Shown here piece by piece: positions 53,562-63,858 of a DNA stretch of 64,000 bases. The notes under the pieces are model-generated. The model was not told where the DNA came from, did no database searches, and worked only from the letters and a program-made list of their open reading frames with translations. The stretch spans positions 21,151,751 through 21,215,750 of the forward strand of contig NC_135226.1 of NCBI RefSeq assembly GCF_052324685.1, in the 5' to 3' direction. Source of the stretch: Brachyhypopomus gauderio. Taxonomy: Eukaryota; Chordata; Actinopteri; Gymnotiformes; Hypopomidae. The position numbers and the translations under genes are program-made. Positions within the stretch are counted from its first letter, which is position 1; every line of letters begins with the position of its first letter.

Positions 53562-53759
53562 CAGGGGTGCAATTACAATTACTTACTTTCTGAGGTGTAT
53601 GCAAACATACTATCGGCGCCCCCCGAACGAAAGTTGTTGACTTGGCGAACGTAAGATGGACACAAATTAACACAAATTATATCTCATTGATTTGGCGCCC
53701 CCTCTAGTGCAGCACCCCTATGCGTCGCATACGCTGCATGCCCCCTTATTGCGCCACTG
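53562..53759. mobile_element. hAT-type MITE
   Basis: It starts CAGGGGTGCAATT and ends ATTGCGCCACTG. AATACACT is duplicated exactly (53554-53561 and 53760-53767). The interior contains GTTGTTGACTTGGCGAACG and TAAGATGGAC, the inverse of the module shared with other MITEs here. Confidence 0.9.
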
Positions 53760-53860
53760 AATACACTTACCGATATCTAATTATTTTATCCCATTTCTGT
53801 TTTCTCCCTCTATTTTCTCCCCGTTTCTTTCTTTCTCCCTCCGTTTGTCTCCCGTTTTTC

Positions 53861-54701
53861 ATGGCTACCACTGAGGAACGGGCTCTCGTCAAGCTCAGCT
53901 CGGAGCTGGACAAGTTGGGTCGGCAGATCCAGCGTCTTCTGGAGAAGCAAGCGGAGCTCACCCAGGAGAAGACCAGGCTCGAGGCCGCCTGTGACGCTGA
54001 CGACTGTTATCTTGACCCGGGCACCAGGCTGGGAGCGCCGGCAAGGACGCGGAAGGCAGCCGGCGTCGTCACCCCTACCTCAGCCGGACTTCTCCTCTGC
54101 TAACCCGTTCGAGGTGCTCAGCTCCGGGTCCTCCACCTCGCCCTCACCCCTGCGTCCGACACCACCCTCACCAGCGCCGGCACCGAAGAAGAATAAGGGC
54201 GGTATCCTTGTTATCGGCGACTCGATAACACGACACTTAAAGATTCACCTGCCAGGTGCAAAGAGAAACCCCACTGTGTCCTGTTTTCCAGGTGCTCATG
54301 TCCTGGACGTGGCCAGGCGGCTTCCCTCGGCGCTGAAGCAGCGAGACGACTTCGGCACCGTCCTTCACGTGGGGGCTGTCGACACCTTCGCCCGGCGCAG
54401 CGAGATCCTCAAGGAGCACTACCGCTCGCTTCTGGACACCGCGAGGAAGAAGACGTCGGCCAGACTCGTTGTCTCTGGGCCGCTTCCAACGTTCCGGCGA
54501 GGGTGCGAGTCATACAGTTGTCTTTTCTGTCTCCACAGCTGGCTCCGGGACACCCGTGCCAGTGTCGGCGTGGACTACGTCGACAACTGGGAGAGTTTCC
54601 GAGAGCGTCCATCACTCTACTGCCGAGATGGACTTCACCCCAGTCGCCTAGGCTCGGCAGTCCTCTCCAGGAACATCGAGGACGTGCTATGCCGGGCCTG
54701 A
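53861..54701 (+). pseudogene. LINE ORF1 with coiled coil and SGNH esterase domain
   Basis: The ATG at 53861 opens MATTEERALVKLSSELDKLG…LEKQAELTQEKTRLEAA, a heptad-type coiled coil of about 45 residues. Between about 54030 and 54060 the frame shifts by +1 into a proline/serine-rich linker. An SGNH-hydrolase domain follows, with block I VIGDSITRH (54207) and block V DGLHPS (about 54630). Block III, normally G-x-N-D, reads LHVGAVDT, so the asparagine is lost. Esterase-type ORF1 proteins are known in L2/CR1 LINEs; their role is unclear, probably RNA binding or membrane association. The frameshift breaks this copy. Confidence 0.8.
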
Positions 54702-54770
54702 CCAGCCACAACAAACCACGCAAATCAGCTAAGTAGAACTTATTTCCCTAACTACCAAACCATTGAGACT

Positions 54771-55982
54771 GTGTCTGTTAGCCGTGGCAGATATAGGAAA
54801 AATAGGGTGATATGTTTTAAAAATCTAATTAAGATTAAATTAAATAATCTACATGAAGTGAGCAGCAATATTAAGCTAAGGCTAGGACTTCTAAACATTA
54901 GATTGCTTGCACCAAAAGCTGTGATAGTAAACGAAATAATCTCAGATAACAGACTAAATGCACTCTGTTTAACAGAGACATGGGCTAGAGTGAACGAATA
55001 TGTAAGTTTTAATGAAGCAGCTCCTCCTGGATACAGTTATGTTCATCAGCCCCGTATCACAGGGCGTGGAGGTGGAGTAGCCACAATATATGACACAGAT
55101 ATAAGTTTTACTGTAAAACCAACAACCTCTATTAACTCATTTGAGGCTTTGATAGGTGAAATAGGCAATCATCTTATAAAACAAAGCTTAAATTAGTGAC
55201 CATCTATCGACCGCGTTCGACTCCATACTAGATTCAGTAGGTATAGCCCAAAATGTGACAGGGCCTACCCACCGCTGTAAACACACCTTAGACTTAATAC
55301 TTACTTATGGATTAAACATAGAACATTTGGCAGTCATCCCCCAAAATGACGCCATTTCAGATCATTCCCTACTGATATGTGAAATAGCTTTATACAATGT
55401 ACATCAGATGCGCCATACAAAAACCACACGCACCATCACATCCGACACCGCAGCAACATTTATTAACATACTACCAGAGCTACCGAACACTTTGCCACTG
55501 CAGCCAAATGAATTGGAACAGGCAACACAACAGTTTAATTCCACACTCAGCAATACCTTAGACAGTGTAGCTCCAGTTAAAACTAAATTAATTAGGGAGA
55601 AAAAGCTTTCTCCATGGTATGACGACCACACTCGTCTTCTAAAACAGGCAGCTCGAGCAGCGGAGTGAAAATGGAAATCCACCTCACTAGAAGTGTTTAG
55701 AATCACTTGGAAAGACGCCATAGTCAAATATAAACATGCCCTAATAAAAGCTAGAGCCGCATACTATTCGACACTAATAGAAAACAAAAATAACCCTAGA
55801 TTTCTCTTCGCAACGGTATCTAAACTAACAAGAAATATCAACGACACTAGTTTTAATACAGCACTTACGCACACTAGCGATGAATTTTTAAACTTTTTTA
55901 ATAATAAAATAGATAATATCCGACTACAGAGTCATAATACATCGCAGCCTAACCTCCAATCCAACCCCAGTAGTTTAGTTAT
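54771..55982 (+). pseudogene. LINE ORF2, endonuclease half, broken
   Basis: It reads KLRLGLLNIRLLAPKAVIVN, ALCLTETW (catalytic glutamate), then GGGVATIYD. Between 55196 and 55255 a segment that should hold GDFN is lost with a frame change. It resumes HTLDLILTYG, ISDHSLLICEIA (SDH box) and a linker SPWYDDHTRLLKQAARAAE, where a stop at about 55666-55668 interrupts KWKST. It continues FRITWKDAIVKYKHALIKAR up to the LTR insertion. Confidence 0.82.
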
Positions 55983-56278
55983 TGTCACGTTGTGGGGGGG
56001 CCCCTACCGGTCGCCCCCGGTTACAGCGGCAGTGGTCCTGTTTTTGGTCACGTGATGTTCGTCCCTCAGGTGGGCGGGACCCGTGATCCATCTCACCTGA
56101 GGGTCGTTTGTTCGTCTATATATGTCTTGTCTTTGTACCAGTTGACTGCTGGTTATTATTTCCTTAATCTGGAACCATGCACGCGTTTTTGGTTTGCACA
56201 CTTTCTATTAAACCATCCTCTTTCCCTGAGACTTGGCGTGATCGCTTCCTTTTTAGTTGCTCACACCTGCCCGTCACA
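55983..56278 (+). repeat. 5' LTR of the gag-pol-less element
   Basis: 296 bp, TGTCACGTTGTGGGGGGGCC to CTGCCCGTCACA. TATATAT at 56117-56123 is a core promoter candidate. GCTGGTTATT lies 31 nt after it (56148-56157), where transcription would start. Confidence 0.9.
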
Positions 56279-56290
56279 GAATAACCAGCC
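56279..56290 (+). other. Possible self-primer binding site
   Basis: AATAACCAGC (56280-56289), one base after the LTR, is the exact complement of GCTGGTTATT at the predicted transcript start (56148-56157). In Tf1-type elements the folded-back 5' end of the transcript, not a tRNA, primes reverse transcription from such a site. The position fits that model; this is inference. Confidence 0.55.
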
Positions 56291-58165
56291 ACCTTCGGAA
56301 GCCGCCAGTCTCCCTTACTTTCTCCTTCGTTCGTGGTCATGTCTCGTGGTAAGTGTTTGTCTACGTGCTGTGTGTTTGTCGTGTATTGTCCGAGAGTGTG
56401 TTGAGTCTGTCCCCACTCGTCCCGCCGTGTTTAACTGTTGTTTGTGTAAAACCCGTAAAATCACACGGCGGTGACTAGAGCTGGGGACCGGTAGACTCCG
56501 CTCTCGCCCAGCGAAACTACCGGTGCCTCACATTACATTACGCATGTCCGTTGTCCATTATCGTCTGTATATGTGTGTGTGTGTATGTACGTTGTAGTGT
56601 TTTGTTTTAATAACAACGCGGACGTGAGCGAGTGTGTGAGTGTGCCGTGGTGTGTGTGTTTCGCTGGTGGTGTTCGTGTGTGTATGTAGTCGGGTCCACC
56701 GGTGCGTGCCGCACGCTAGACTGCGTTAGACGCGAGGGTCTCTCGGCGCCTTTCGCCTCGCTCACCCGATATCCCGTGGTGACGGGGGTGAGCGACTGCG
56801 AGCCCGAGAGACGCGTCGCTGTGGGCGTGACGCGTAAGCCGCTCGCGTATAGCTCTCTCTCTCTCCAAAGATCTACGGATCCCGTGGTGAAAACGGTGAG
56901 AGAGAGAGTGCTGGAGTGGGCGCGTCGCGCTCCACAGAGCGCGCGCATCTGTGGGTCCTGTCCGTTTGTTAGTGTTCTCTGTCTTTGCGTGTTCGTTTTG
57001 TCCTAGTGTGTAGCGTGCTTTGTTTTATGTAATTCCTCTCTTGCGCCCCTCTTCACTGTGTGTGGGGAGGGGCCCATTAGAGGTCCCGTGCCACTGGATG
57101 TGGCACGGAGGGCATCTTGGGTGCATCAGTGTTATATGTTGTGTTTGTGTTTTTTGTTTTGTTATTCCCCAGAGGGGCCCCCCCTAAATATGTTTTTGGG
57201 GGGGAGCTATGGGGTTCCTGAGCCACAGCATGTGGCTCAGAAGGCGCTGCTCCGTTAGGAGACCTGTCCTGTTGGGAGGGACCCCTGAGCAGGTAGGAGC
57301 CCCTGTACCCCTTTAAGGAGGCAGAGGATGCCTGGGGTGTTAGCGGCAGGGTGTCTCCTCAGGCTAAGAAGGGGTCTCCTCCCCCCTGGGTAAAGGGGGT
57401 TTTTTAACAGGCAGGGCAGTGCGTGTTATGTGTTATGTGTTGTCTGTGTGCGTGTGTGTGTGATGTGTTGCAGGTCGCTCCTGGTGGTGGACTGCGGCAC
57501 TCCCGGACCTAGTGGGGTCTCCAGGAGGAGACCCTCTCCTTCGAGCTCGGGGTGACCAGCGTGTCCCTGATACGGATTGCCAGGGCCTGGTCTCTGGCGC
57601 TCCTGGGTTGGGTGGAGGAGTCCATCGTGCGATGAGGGGCCCCGGGAGGGGTTCACTCCCCAGGAGTCTGGGGTGAGCCCTAGCGAAAGGGCAGGGGTCA
57701 GCTCTGAGCGAGGAGGTAGGTTCGGGAGGTGGTTGGTAGAAGCCGTGGCCGCACCCCAGTGTGGCGGCCTGCACACATCCACACCTATGACGTTTGTTGG
57801 GCCATGTGCTCCCGGTCCGCACACAGCGGTGGGGCTGAAGCGGCCTAAGGCCGGTTAGGGCGCGAGGGCCCTGTGACCGACCAGGGCATGGTTATTGTCT
57901 TGTTGACGGCCCAGTCGGTCCAGGGTCCCGCCCAGGAGGCGAGCTAACCTGTATGTGTTTTTATGTTTCAGCTCCAGGACTGCAGGGAACGGGTCCCTGC
58001 CTGGTCTGCGTCCTGTGATGAGGAGCTTGTGTTTTGTGTTTCAGCTCAGGACGGCAGGGAACGGGTCCCTGTCTTGTCCCCGCCCTCCCGCCCCTTTGTT
58101 GTGTTTTGTGTGCTGCCGCTGTAAGCCGCACATCCGGAGGGGAGTGCGGCTTTGGTGGGGGGGTC

Positions 58166-58436
58166 TGTCACGTTGTGGGGGGGCCCCCTACCGGTCGCCC
58201 CCGATTACAGCGGCAGTGGTCCTGTTTTTGGTCACGTGATGTTTGTCCCTCAGGTGGGCGGGACCCGTGATCCGTCTCACCTGAGGGTCTTTGTACCAGT
58301 TGACTGCTGGTTATTATTTCCTTAATCTGGAACCATGCACGGGTTTTTGGTTTGCACACTTTCTATTAAACCATCCTCGTTCCCTGAGACTTGGCGTGAT
58401 CGCTTCCTTTTTAGTTGCTCACACCTGCCCGTCACA
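58166..58436 (+). repeat. 3' LTR, missing its TATA segment
   Basis: 271 bp, same ends as the 5' LTR. About 26 bp are deleted (5' LTR positions about 56105-56131, with the TATATAT), and one C is added in the G/C run. Other differences are few: T for C in GTTTGTCC, C for T in ATCCGTCTC, G for C in CACGGG. Confidence 0.9.
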
Positions 58437-60047
58437 GTTATTAGTAACTATGCATCCAGAAATATTACTGAGCTAAATGGCTTTGATCCTATATCACAAA
58501 AAGAGCTCACAACTCTGATTAATTTGTCTAAGCCTACATCATGTATATTCGACCCAGTTCCAACTTGTCTATTTAAAGACCTACTCCCAGCCATTGCAGG
58601 GCCCTTACTTAATATGATTAACTCCTCCCTTAATCTAGGGTACATGCCCAAACAATCAAAATGCCCCATAATTAGACCCTTGATTAAAAAACAGAATCTC
58701 GATCTGCAGATTCTAGCCAACTATAGACCCATTTCTAACCTCCCATTTATCTCTAAAATTCTAGAAAAAGCAGTTTCCAATCAGTTAAACCACTATCTCC
58801 AATCAAATAGTATCCATGAAAAGTTCCAATCAGGATTTAGACCAAACCACAGCACTGAAACAGCTTTACTCAGGGTAGTGAATGATTTACTAATATCGGC
58901 CGATAATGGGCTCGTCTTGTTCCTTATACTGTTAGATCTTAGTGCAGCTTTTGATACTGTAGACCACAACATTTTGCTGGATAGACTAGAAAACACGGTA
59001 GGTATTAAAGGAGTCGCACTCTCCTGGTTTAGATCATATTTGACTGATCCCTTCCAATGTGTAAGTGTTAATAATAAAACCTCTAAATCTGTGCAGGTTA
59101 AATATGGTGTCCCACAAGGGACAGTCCTAGGACCACTTCTATTCACACTGTACATGTTACCCTTAGGCGAGATTATGCATAAGCACGACATCAGTTTCCA
59201 TTCCTACGCAGACGACACTCAGCTATATTTATCGGCAAAACCCAATGATTTAGGCGCAAACAGTAAAATCGAGAAATGTGTGGAAGAGATAAAACATTGG
59301 ATGGCATGTAACTTTCTAGCACTAAATCCCGATAAAACAGAATTAATATTAGTTGGGTCTAGGGCTGCGAGAGACAAGATACGTAATGTAGCATTGAATC
59401 TACATTTGTTTACTATAACCACCAGCGCAGAGGTAAAGAACTTGGGCATCACAATAGACCCAGATCTTTCGTTCGATACACATATTAATAATATAACTAG
59501 GGTAGCATTCTTTCACTTGCGCAACATTGCTAAAATTAGAAACATATTAAATACTAGTGATGCGGAAAAACTAATCCATGCATTCATATCCTCTCGTTTA
59601 GATTATTGCAACAGTCTCCTAGCTGGATGTTCGGGTAAATCGATAAACAAACTCCAGCTGGTACAGAACGCAGCAGCACGAGTTTTAACGAAAACCAAAA
59701 AGTTTGATCACATTAGTCCCGTACTATCGTCATTACACTGGCTGCCAATTAGATTCCGTATTGACTATAAAATACTTTTATTAACATATAAAACGTTGCA
59801 TGGCTTAGCTCCAGGCTATCTTAGTGAACTTATTGGACAATATAACCCAGCACGTTCACTTCGCTCGCAGGACGCAGGGTTATTAACTGTTCCTAGGATC
59901 AAAAAGATCACAGCAGGTGGAAGAGCCTTTTCTTTTAAAACTCCACAATTGTGGAATAAACTTCTTGCCTCTATTCGGGACTCAGACACAGTCTCAATGT
60001 TTAAAACTCGATTTAAGACTTATCTGTTTAGTTTGGCCTTTGATTAA
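58437..60047 (+). pseudogene. LINE ORF2, reverse transcriptase half
   Basis: The frame from the insertion edge to the TAA at 60045 is open for more than 530 codons. It has FDPISQKELTTLI, PISNLPFISKILEKAV, FQSGFRPNHSTETALL, LDLSAAFDTVDHNILL (first catalytic D), YGVPQGTVLGPLLFTLYM, SYADDTQLYL (YADD at 59205-59216), NPDKTELILVG, FISSRLDYCNSLLAG and SLHWLPIRFRIDYKIL. This is a complete L2-clade reverse transcriptase plus C-terminal domain. The protein cannot be made because the LTR element separates it from its endonuclease, but the enzyme motifs are intact. Confidence 0.9.
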
Positions 60048-60529
60048 TCTGTTACATATTTACTACATCACGTATCTTTTCTCCGAGGTTCACCTGAGGA
60101 TTAGCACTGCAGTCGGAGCCTACAATACCAGCATCACTGCTCCGACACGGAATGAAAGCCTGGCGTTCATCAACAGACATTTACAGTGACAATATCAAAA
60201 CCCAGAACTTTCATTTTTACCTTTACTTAGTCTGATTGTGTGATTTATGTGTGACTTGTGTATTTGTCTGTATTTTGTGTAATTTGTGTGTTAACGGGCC
60301 ACCCAATGGAGGATGGGTTCCCTTTTGAGTCTTGGTTCTCCCGAGGTTTCTTCCTATTCCCCACCATCATAGGGAGTTTTTCCTCGCCACTGTCGCCATT
60401 TGGCTTGCTCATTAGGGTTCTGGACCCATAGTATTGTTAACCTTTTAAATCCTGTAAAGCGCTTTGTGACAACATGTGTTGTGAAAAGCGCTATACAAAT
60501 AAACTTTGATTTGATTTGATTTGATTTGT

Positions 60530-60848
60530 TCCCACAGTGCCAGGGGAATTCCTGTCTCTGGTTTGTTCGCGTTGTAATACCGGAGATTTGAACCGAGTGG
60601 AATCAGCCAACATCTCATTGAACTCACCAGAGTCTCGCTCCCATGCTGTCCTTGTATGGTCGGTCATTATGTAATGCTTTACGTGTCGCGGAGTGAAGGG
60701 GTGGACACAAACGCTGAATAAATTTCGAAATCAGGGTCAAACGAGAAAGCATTGGTTAAATCCGATAAGGAGTCAGAACACAAAACACAGAGAGACATAA
60801 CTGAACGCAAAGTACAACAAGAGACTAAGACACCGAATTATATACTTT
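60530..60848. mobile_element. LTR fragment (60.67-60.84 kb) and spacer
   Basis: TGTAATGCTTTACGTGTCGC at 60671 starts a stretch matching 51218-51395 (GTGAAGGGGTGGACAC, GTCAAACGAGAAAGCATTGG, CAAGAGACTAAGACACC). It breaks off at about 60836. 60530-60670 is unassigned. Confidence 0.65.
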
Positions 60849-62643
60849 AGGCTTGTCACGATACTAAGAATTACAACTTCGATACTTAAAAAAAATATTG
60901 AAATTCGATACCATTTTCGATACCAAAGTCAGATACTGTGCTCATTTCCATTTTAAAGCCGGTCCTTCAGGTGTTTGGCCAGATTCGTTGTGTTAAGCTA
61001 GGTTTATACTTTCGCGAGTGACTGTAGCATGCGAGTCCGCACACCTTGCGCGACCCGCTTGTCCGAAACGATGTGGTAATATAAAGAAACAGCCCTCAAA
61101 AACAGGGGAAGGAACATTTATTTGACGAGTTTTAATGTTGCTTTGTGTTTCAGGTTTGAAAAGTGCTGGAATTTAGGCTGAAGTACTTGAAAATGCTTGC
61201 AATTGTAACTTCATTTCACAATCAATATCTGTCTGACTGAACAGTACTCTTGTATTACATTTTGTAATTCCAGGACGAAACATGAGAGAACGTGAAGACG
61301 TTAAAGATTGGCCGTTTTGAAAATAAACCACCATTAAATAATGTAATAAAAAGCGAATTATTTCGAATTATTTTGAGTATATGTAAAAATATTTAACAAT
61401 TAAGTTTAAGGTGCTGGGAAATATTGAAATGGACCTTGAAAGTGACGTACAAGTGCTTGAATTCCACCTTATAAAGGTGTATGAACCCTGCAAACATGAC
61501 TGTTCATTGCGCAGCGCACGCAGTTACAAAATTCGAGAGGTGCACGACCTTGTGAATCGACAGCGTGCGAGGCCACCTCGATTACATCATTTTTGCCGCG
61601 CGGACCCTCCGTCAAGTATAAACCAGGCTTTAGAGCCCTTCGTTGAAATGTTCCAAAAGCACCGCTTGCAAACTGGCTTGTTCGTGTCCTTCGGTTTTTT
61701 TTTTTTTTTGCCCACCTCCACCCCCCCATCTTTGGAGGACAACTTTGTTTTTATGTACAGATTAAATGGCAATTATAACAATTCTGTATAATATATAGTA
61801 TAGTGATAACAATATATAATATAGTGATAACAATATGCAAAGTGATATTGGGGTTAGGTGGACCAAGAAAAGAGGGGGAGAGAAATAATAAAAAGGGAAA
61901 AGACAAAGAGGCAGGAAAAGAAAGAAGAAGAGAAAAATAATAATAATAATAATAATAAATAAAAATAATAATGATAATAATAAAATAAAACACGCAACCA
62001 GCTCAAATGACCACTGCAAAGAAGAACAGAAAGTAAACCAAATACATATAGTACAAATGAGTGCGATGTATGGGTGTGTGTGAGTGTGTGTTTATGTGCA
62101 ACCTAAAAGTGCAACATAGGATAGATGTATGGAATGTACTTACCAGCCAGGGTGGATAGCTGCGACAACATTCCCCCAGAGGCCAGAGGCGGGCAGAGAA
62201 AGACCCGGGAATCCCACCCGCCCACGGCCCCCCAAGGCGCGGTGGAGTACCAGAGCCGCACTTCCCAGAAACCCTCACATGCCCGCCCCCACAGGCGGGA
62301 GAGAGAGACCCCGGACAGCGCCCCACCAGTCAAGGAGCGCAGATCCGGGGGAACCAGAGGGAACAGAGCCCCCGAGGGAACAGAGCCCCAGAGTCCTTCG
62401 GTTTTCCAAGTATTTCCACACAGCACTTCTGCTGCTTTCCTTGTTTATTAAGATGAGCTGCAAACACACTGTGTTTGCTTTAGCTTCCATTTTAGCATTA
62501 CAAACTGTTCTGTGCATTACGGCAGCTTGTGTGGGTCAAACGAAAGCACATTTTATGTAAAAAGAATCGATACTTGTAGAAACGAGTATTGTACCATTTC
62601 AGAATGTTCAGTATCGATATATCGATTTTTTTGACAACACCAA
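60849..62643. mobile_element. Large hAT-type non-autonomous element
   Basis: It starts AGGCTTGTCACGATACTAAG and ends TTTTTTTGACAACACCAA, imperfect inverted ends. TATACTTT is duplicated exactly (60841-60848 and 62644-62651). It carries a nested repeat with GGTTTATACTTTCGCG (61003) to AGTATAAACCAGGC (61614-61628), including one inverted copy of the ~370-bp unit (61140-61500). An AT-rich (TAA)n stretch (61936-61962) and a GC-rich purine stretch (62150-62400) of unknown origin follow. No transposase. Confidence 0.75.
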
Positions 62644-62989
62644 TATACTTTAAACAAAACAAATTTGAGGGAGGCCAGGAAGCGGCGCAGGAGGTAAGTA
62701 CTCGAATAAGCACAGAAACAGAGAGAGAGGGAGAAAGGTGACGAGACACCAAACGCAACTCAAGACCAACGAGAGAGAGAGAGAACTGGCTGGCAAATGC
62801 ACGGCATGAAAACTAGGGATGCACCGAAAATTCGGCCACCGAAAATTTTTGGCCGAAACGGCTTAAATTTGCATTTTCGGTTTTCGGCCAAAATACTTTC
62901 ATCACCGAAACAACACGGCCGAAACAACGTGTTGTGATGACGCAAGCAAAAATCACCACCTGCACGTGCTTATTTGGACAAAGGCTAGC

Positions 62990-63330
62990 AAAAAAGTTTT
63001 CCAGTGATGGCGCCAAGGCAAAGGACATTACACCAAAAATTGTGGAACTTGTTGCCTTAGACGATCAGCCGTTCTCGGGCATAGAGGATGTGGGATTTCA
63101 TAGGCTAATAGAGCACATTGAGCCTGTTATATTTTGCCGAGCAGACGACATTTCTCAGAAGCGTGTTTACCTGAGCTGTTTAATATTGTTGCAACTCACG
63201 TCACGTTTTTATGAGAGAATTTATATTTATCTTTCAGGCCAGTCAGTTATAATTAAATTTAACTCGTATAAAATACATATATTTATCCTCTCAGATAAAA
63301 ACGGTCTGCAAGCGAGTTAAATTTAATTAG
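62990..63330 (+). pseudogene. ZBED-like hAT transposase fragment
   Basis: The frame reads DGAKAKDITPKIVELVALDDQPFSGIEDVGFHRLIEHIEP, the conserved start of the catalytic region in ZBED-type hAT transposases. The frame then drifts (FCRADDISQKRV) and ends. It matches the BED-finger fragment at 28570-28920 in family but not in position within the protein. Confidence 0.72.
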
Positions 63331-63414
63331 TGGTCGGCCATTGTCAGCTTTATTGTCGTTAACGGCCCACCACTAATTTTATTTTATAATATGCATTACT
63401 GTAATGTCAGTGCT

Positions 63415-63858
63415 TGTAACGTGGCTCGCGCCACGGAGCGAGAGGACGGACACAAGTGCTGAGAAGAGCAAGATTTATTCAGGAGAATACCGTAATGATC
63501 ATCCGAAAGCCAGGCAGGGTCGATAGCAGGAGGGCAGTCCATGAAACATGCAAAGACAGGCATTACAAAGACAGGGAGCACAGGTAACAGGAGAAACACG
63601 AATACGGTCAGGTACAGAGAAACAGCAATGAAACAGACACGATCACAAATCAAAATACCGGACGAAGGACAAGGGAGACTCAGGGGCTTATATACACTGA
63701 CATTAAACGAGGGGCAGGTGACGGTAATAACAAGGGGCGTGAGAACAAACGAGGTAATCACAGAGACAAACGAGCGGGGCGGAGTAAACAGGTACGGAAC
63801 ACAGACACGAGGGAATCCGGAGTGACAGCTAAGGGAGGGGCTGCGGCCATACGTGACA
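63415..63858 (-). mobile_element. Solo LTR
   Basis: The 444-bp block runs, on the minus strand, TGTCACGTATGGCCGCAGCC … CGTTACA. GTGCT is duplicated exactly (63410-63414 and 63859-63863). No internal sequence remains, so the two LTRs of a former insertion recombined. TATATAAGCCCC on the minus strand (about 63688-63699) is a likely core promoter. Confidence 0.9.

Larger units (their letters stand above)
55978..58441 (+). mobile_element. LTR element without gag-pol, inside the LINE
   Basis: Two LTRs (55983-56278 and 58166-58436) enclose 1887 bp with no gag, protease or polymerase motif. GTTAT is duplicated exactly (55978-55982 and 58437-58441). The internal region is rich in GTGTG and CG words, then G-rich, and ends in the purine tract GGTGGGGGGGTC. 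The sequence after LTR 1 is not complementary to any tRNA I recognise but pairs with the LTR itself. The element must rely on proteins of a related autonomous one. Confidence 0.9.
53768..60529 (+). mobile_element. L2-like LINE with esterase ORF1, split by an LTR element
   Basis: The order is a pyrimidine-rich leader, ORF1 (53861-54701), ORF2 endonuclease (54771-55680), linker, LTR element (55983-58436), and reverse transcriptase and C-terminal region (58437-60047). A 3' tail follows: AGCGCTTTGTGACAACATG…GCTATACAAATAAA and (TTTGA)n at about 60508-60529. Exact GTTAT duplications show that the LTR element is a later insertion. There are a few stops and frameshifts; the 3' half is well preserved. 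Confidence 0.88.

Noticed and set aside
56632-57858. Several open frames of 90-130 codons on both strands inside the LTR element at 56-58 kb
   Set aside because: No gag, protease or polymerase motif; arginine- and proline-rich translations follow from GC-rich composition.
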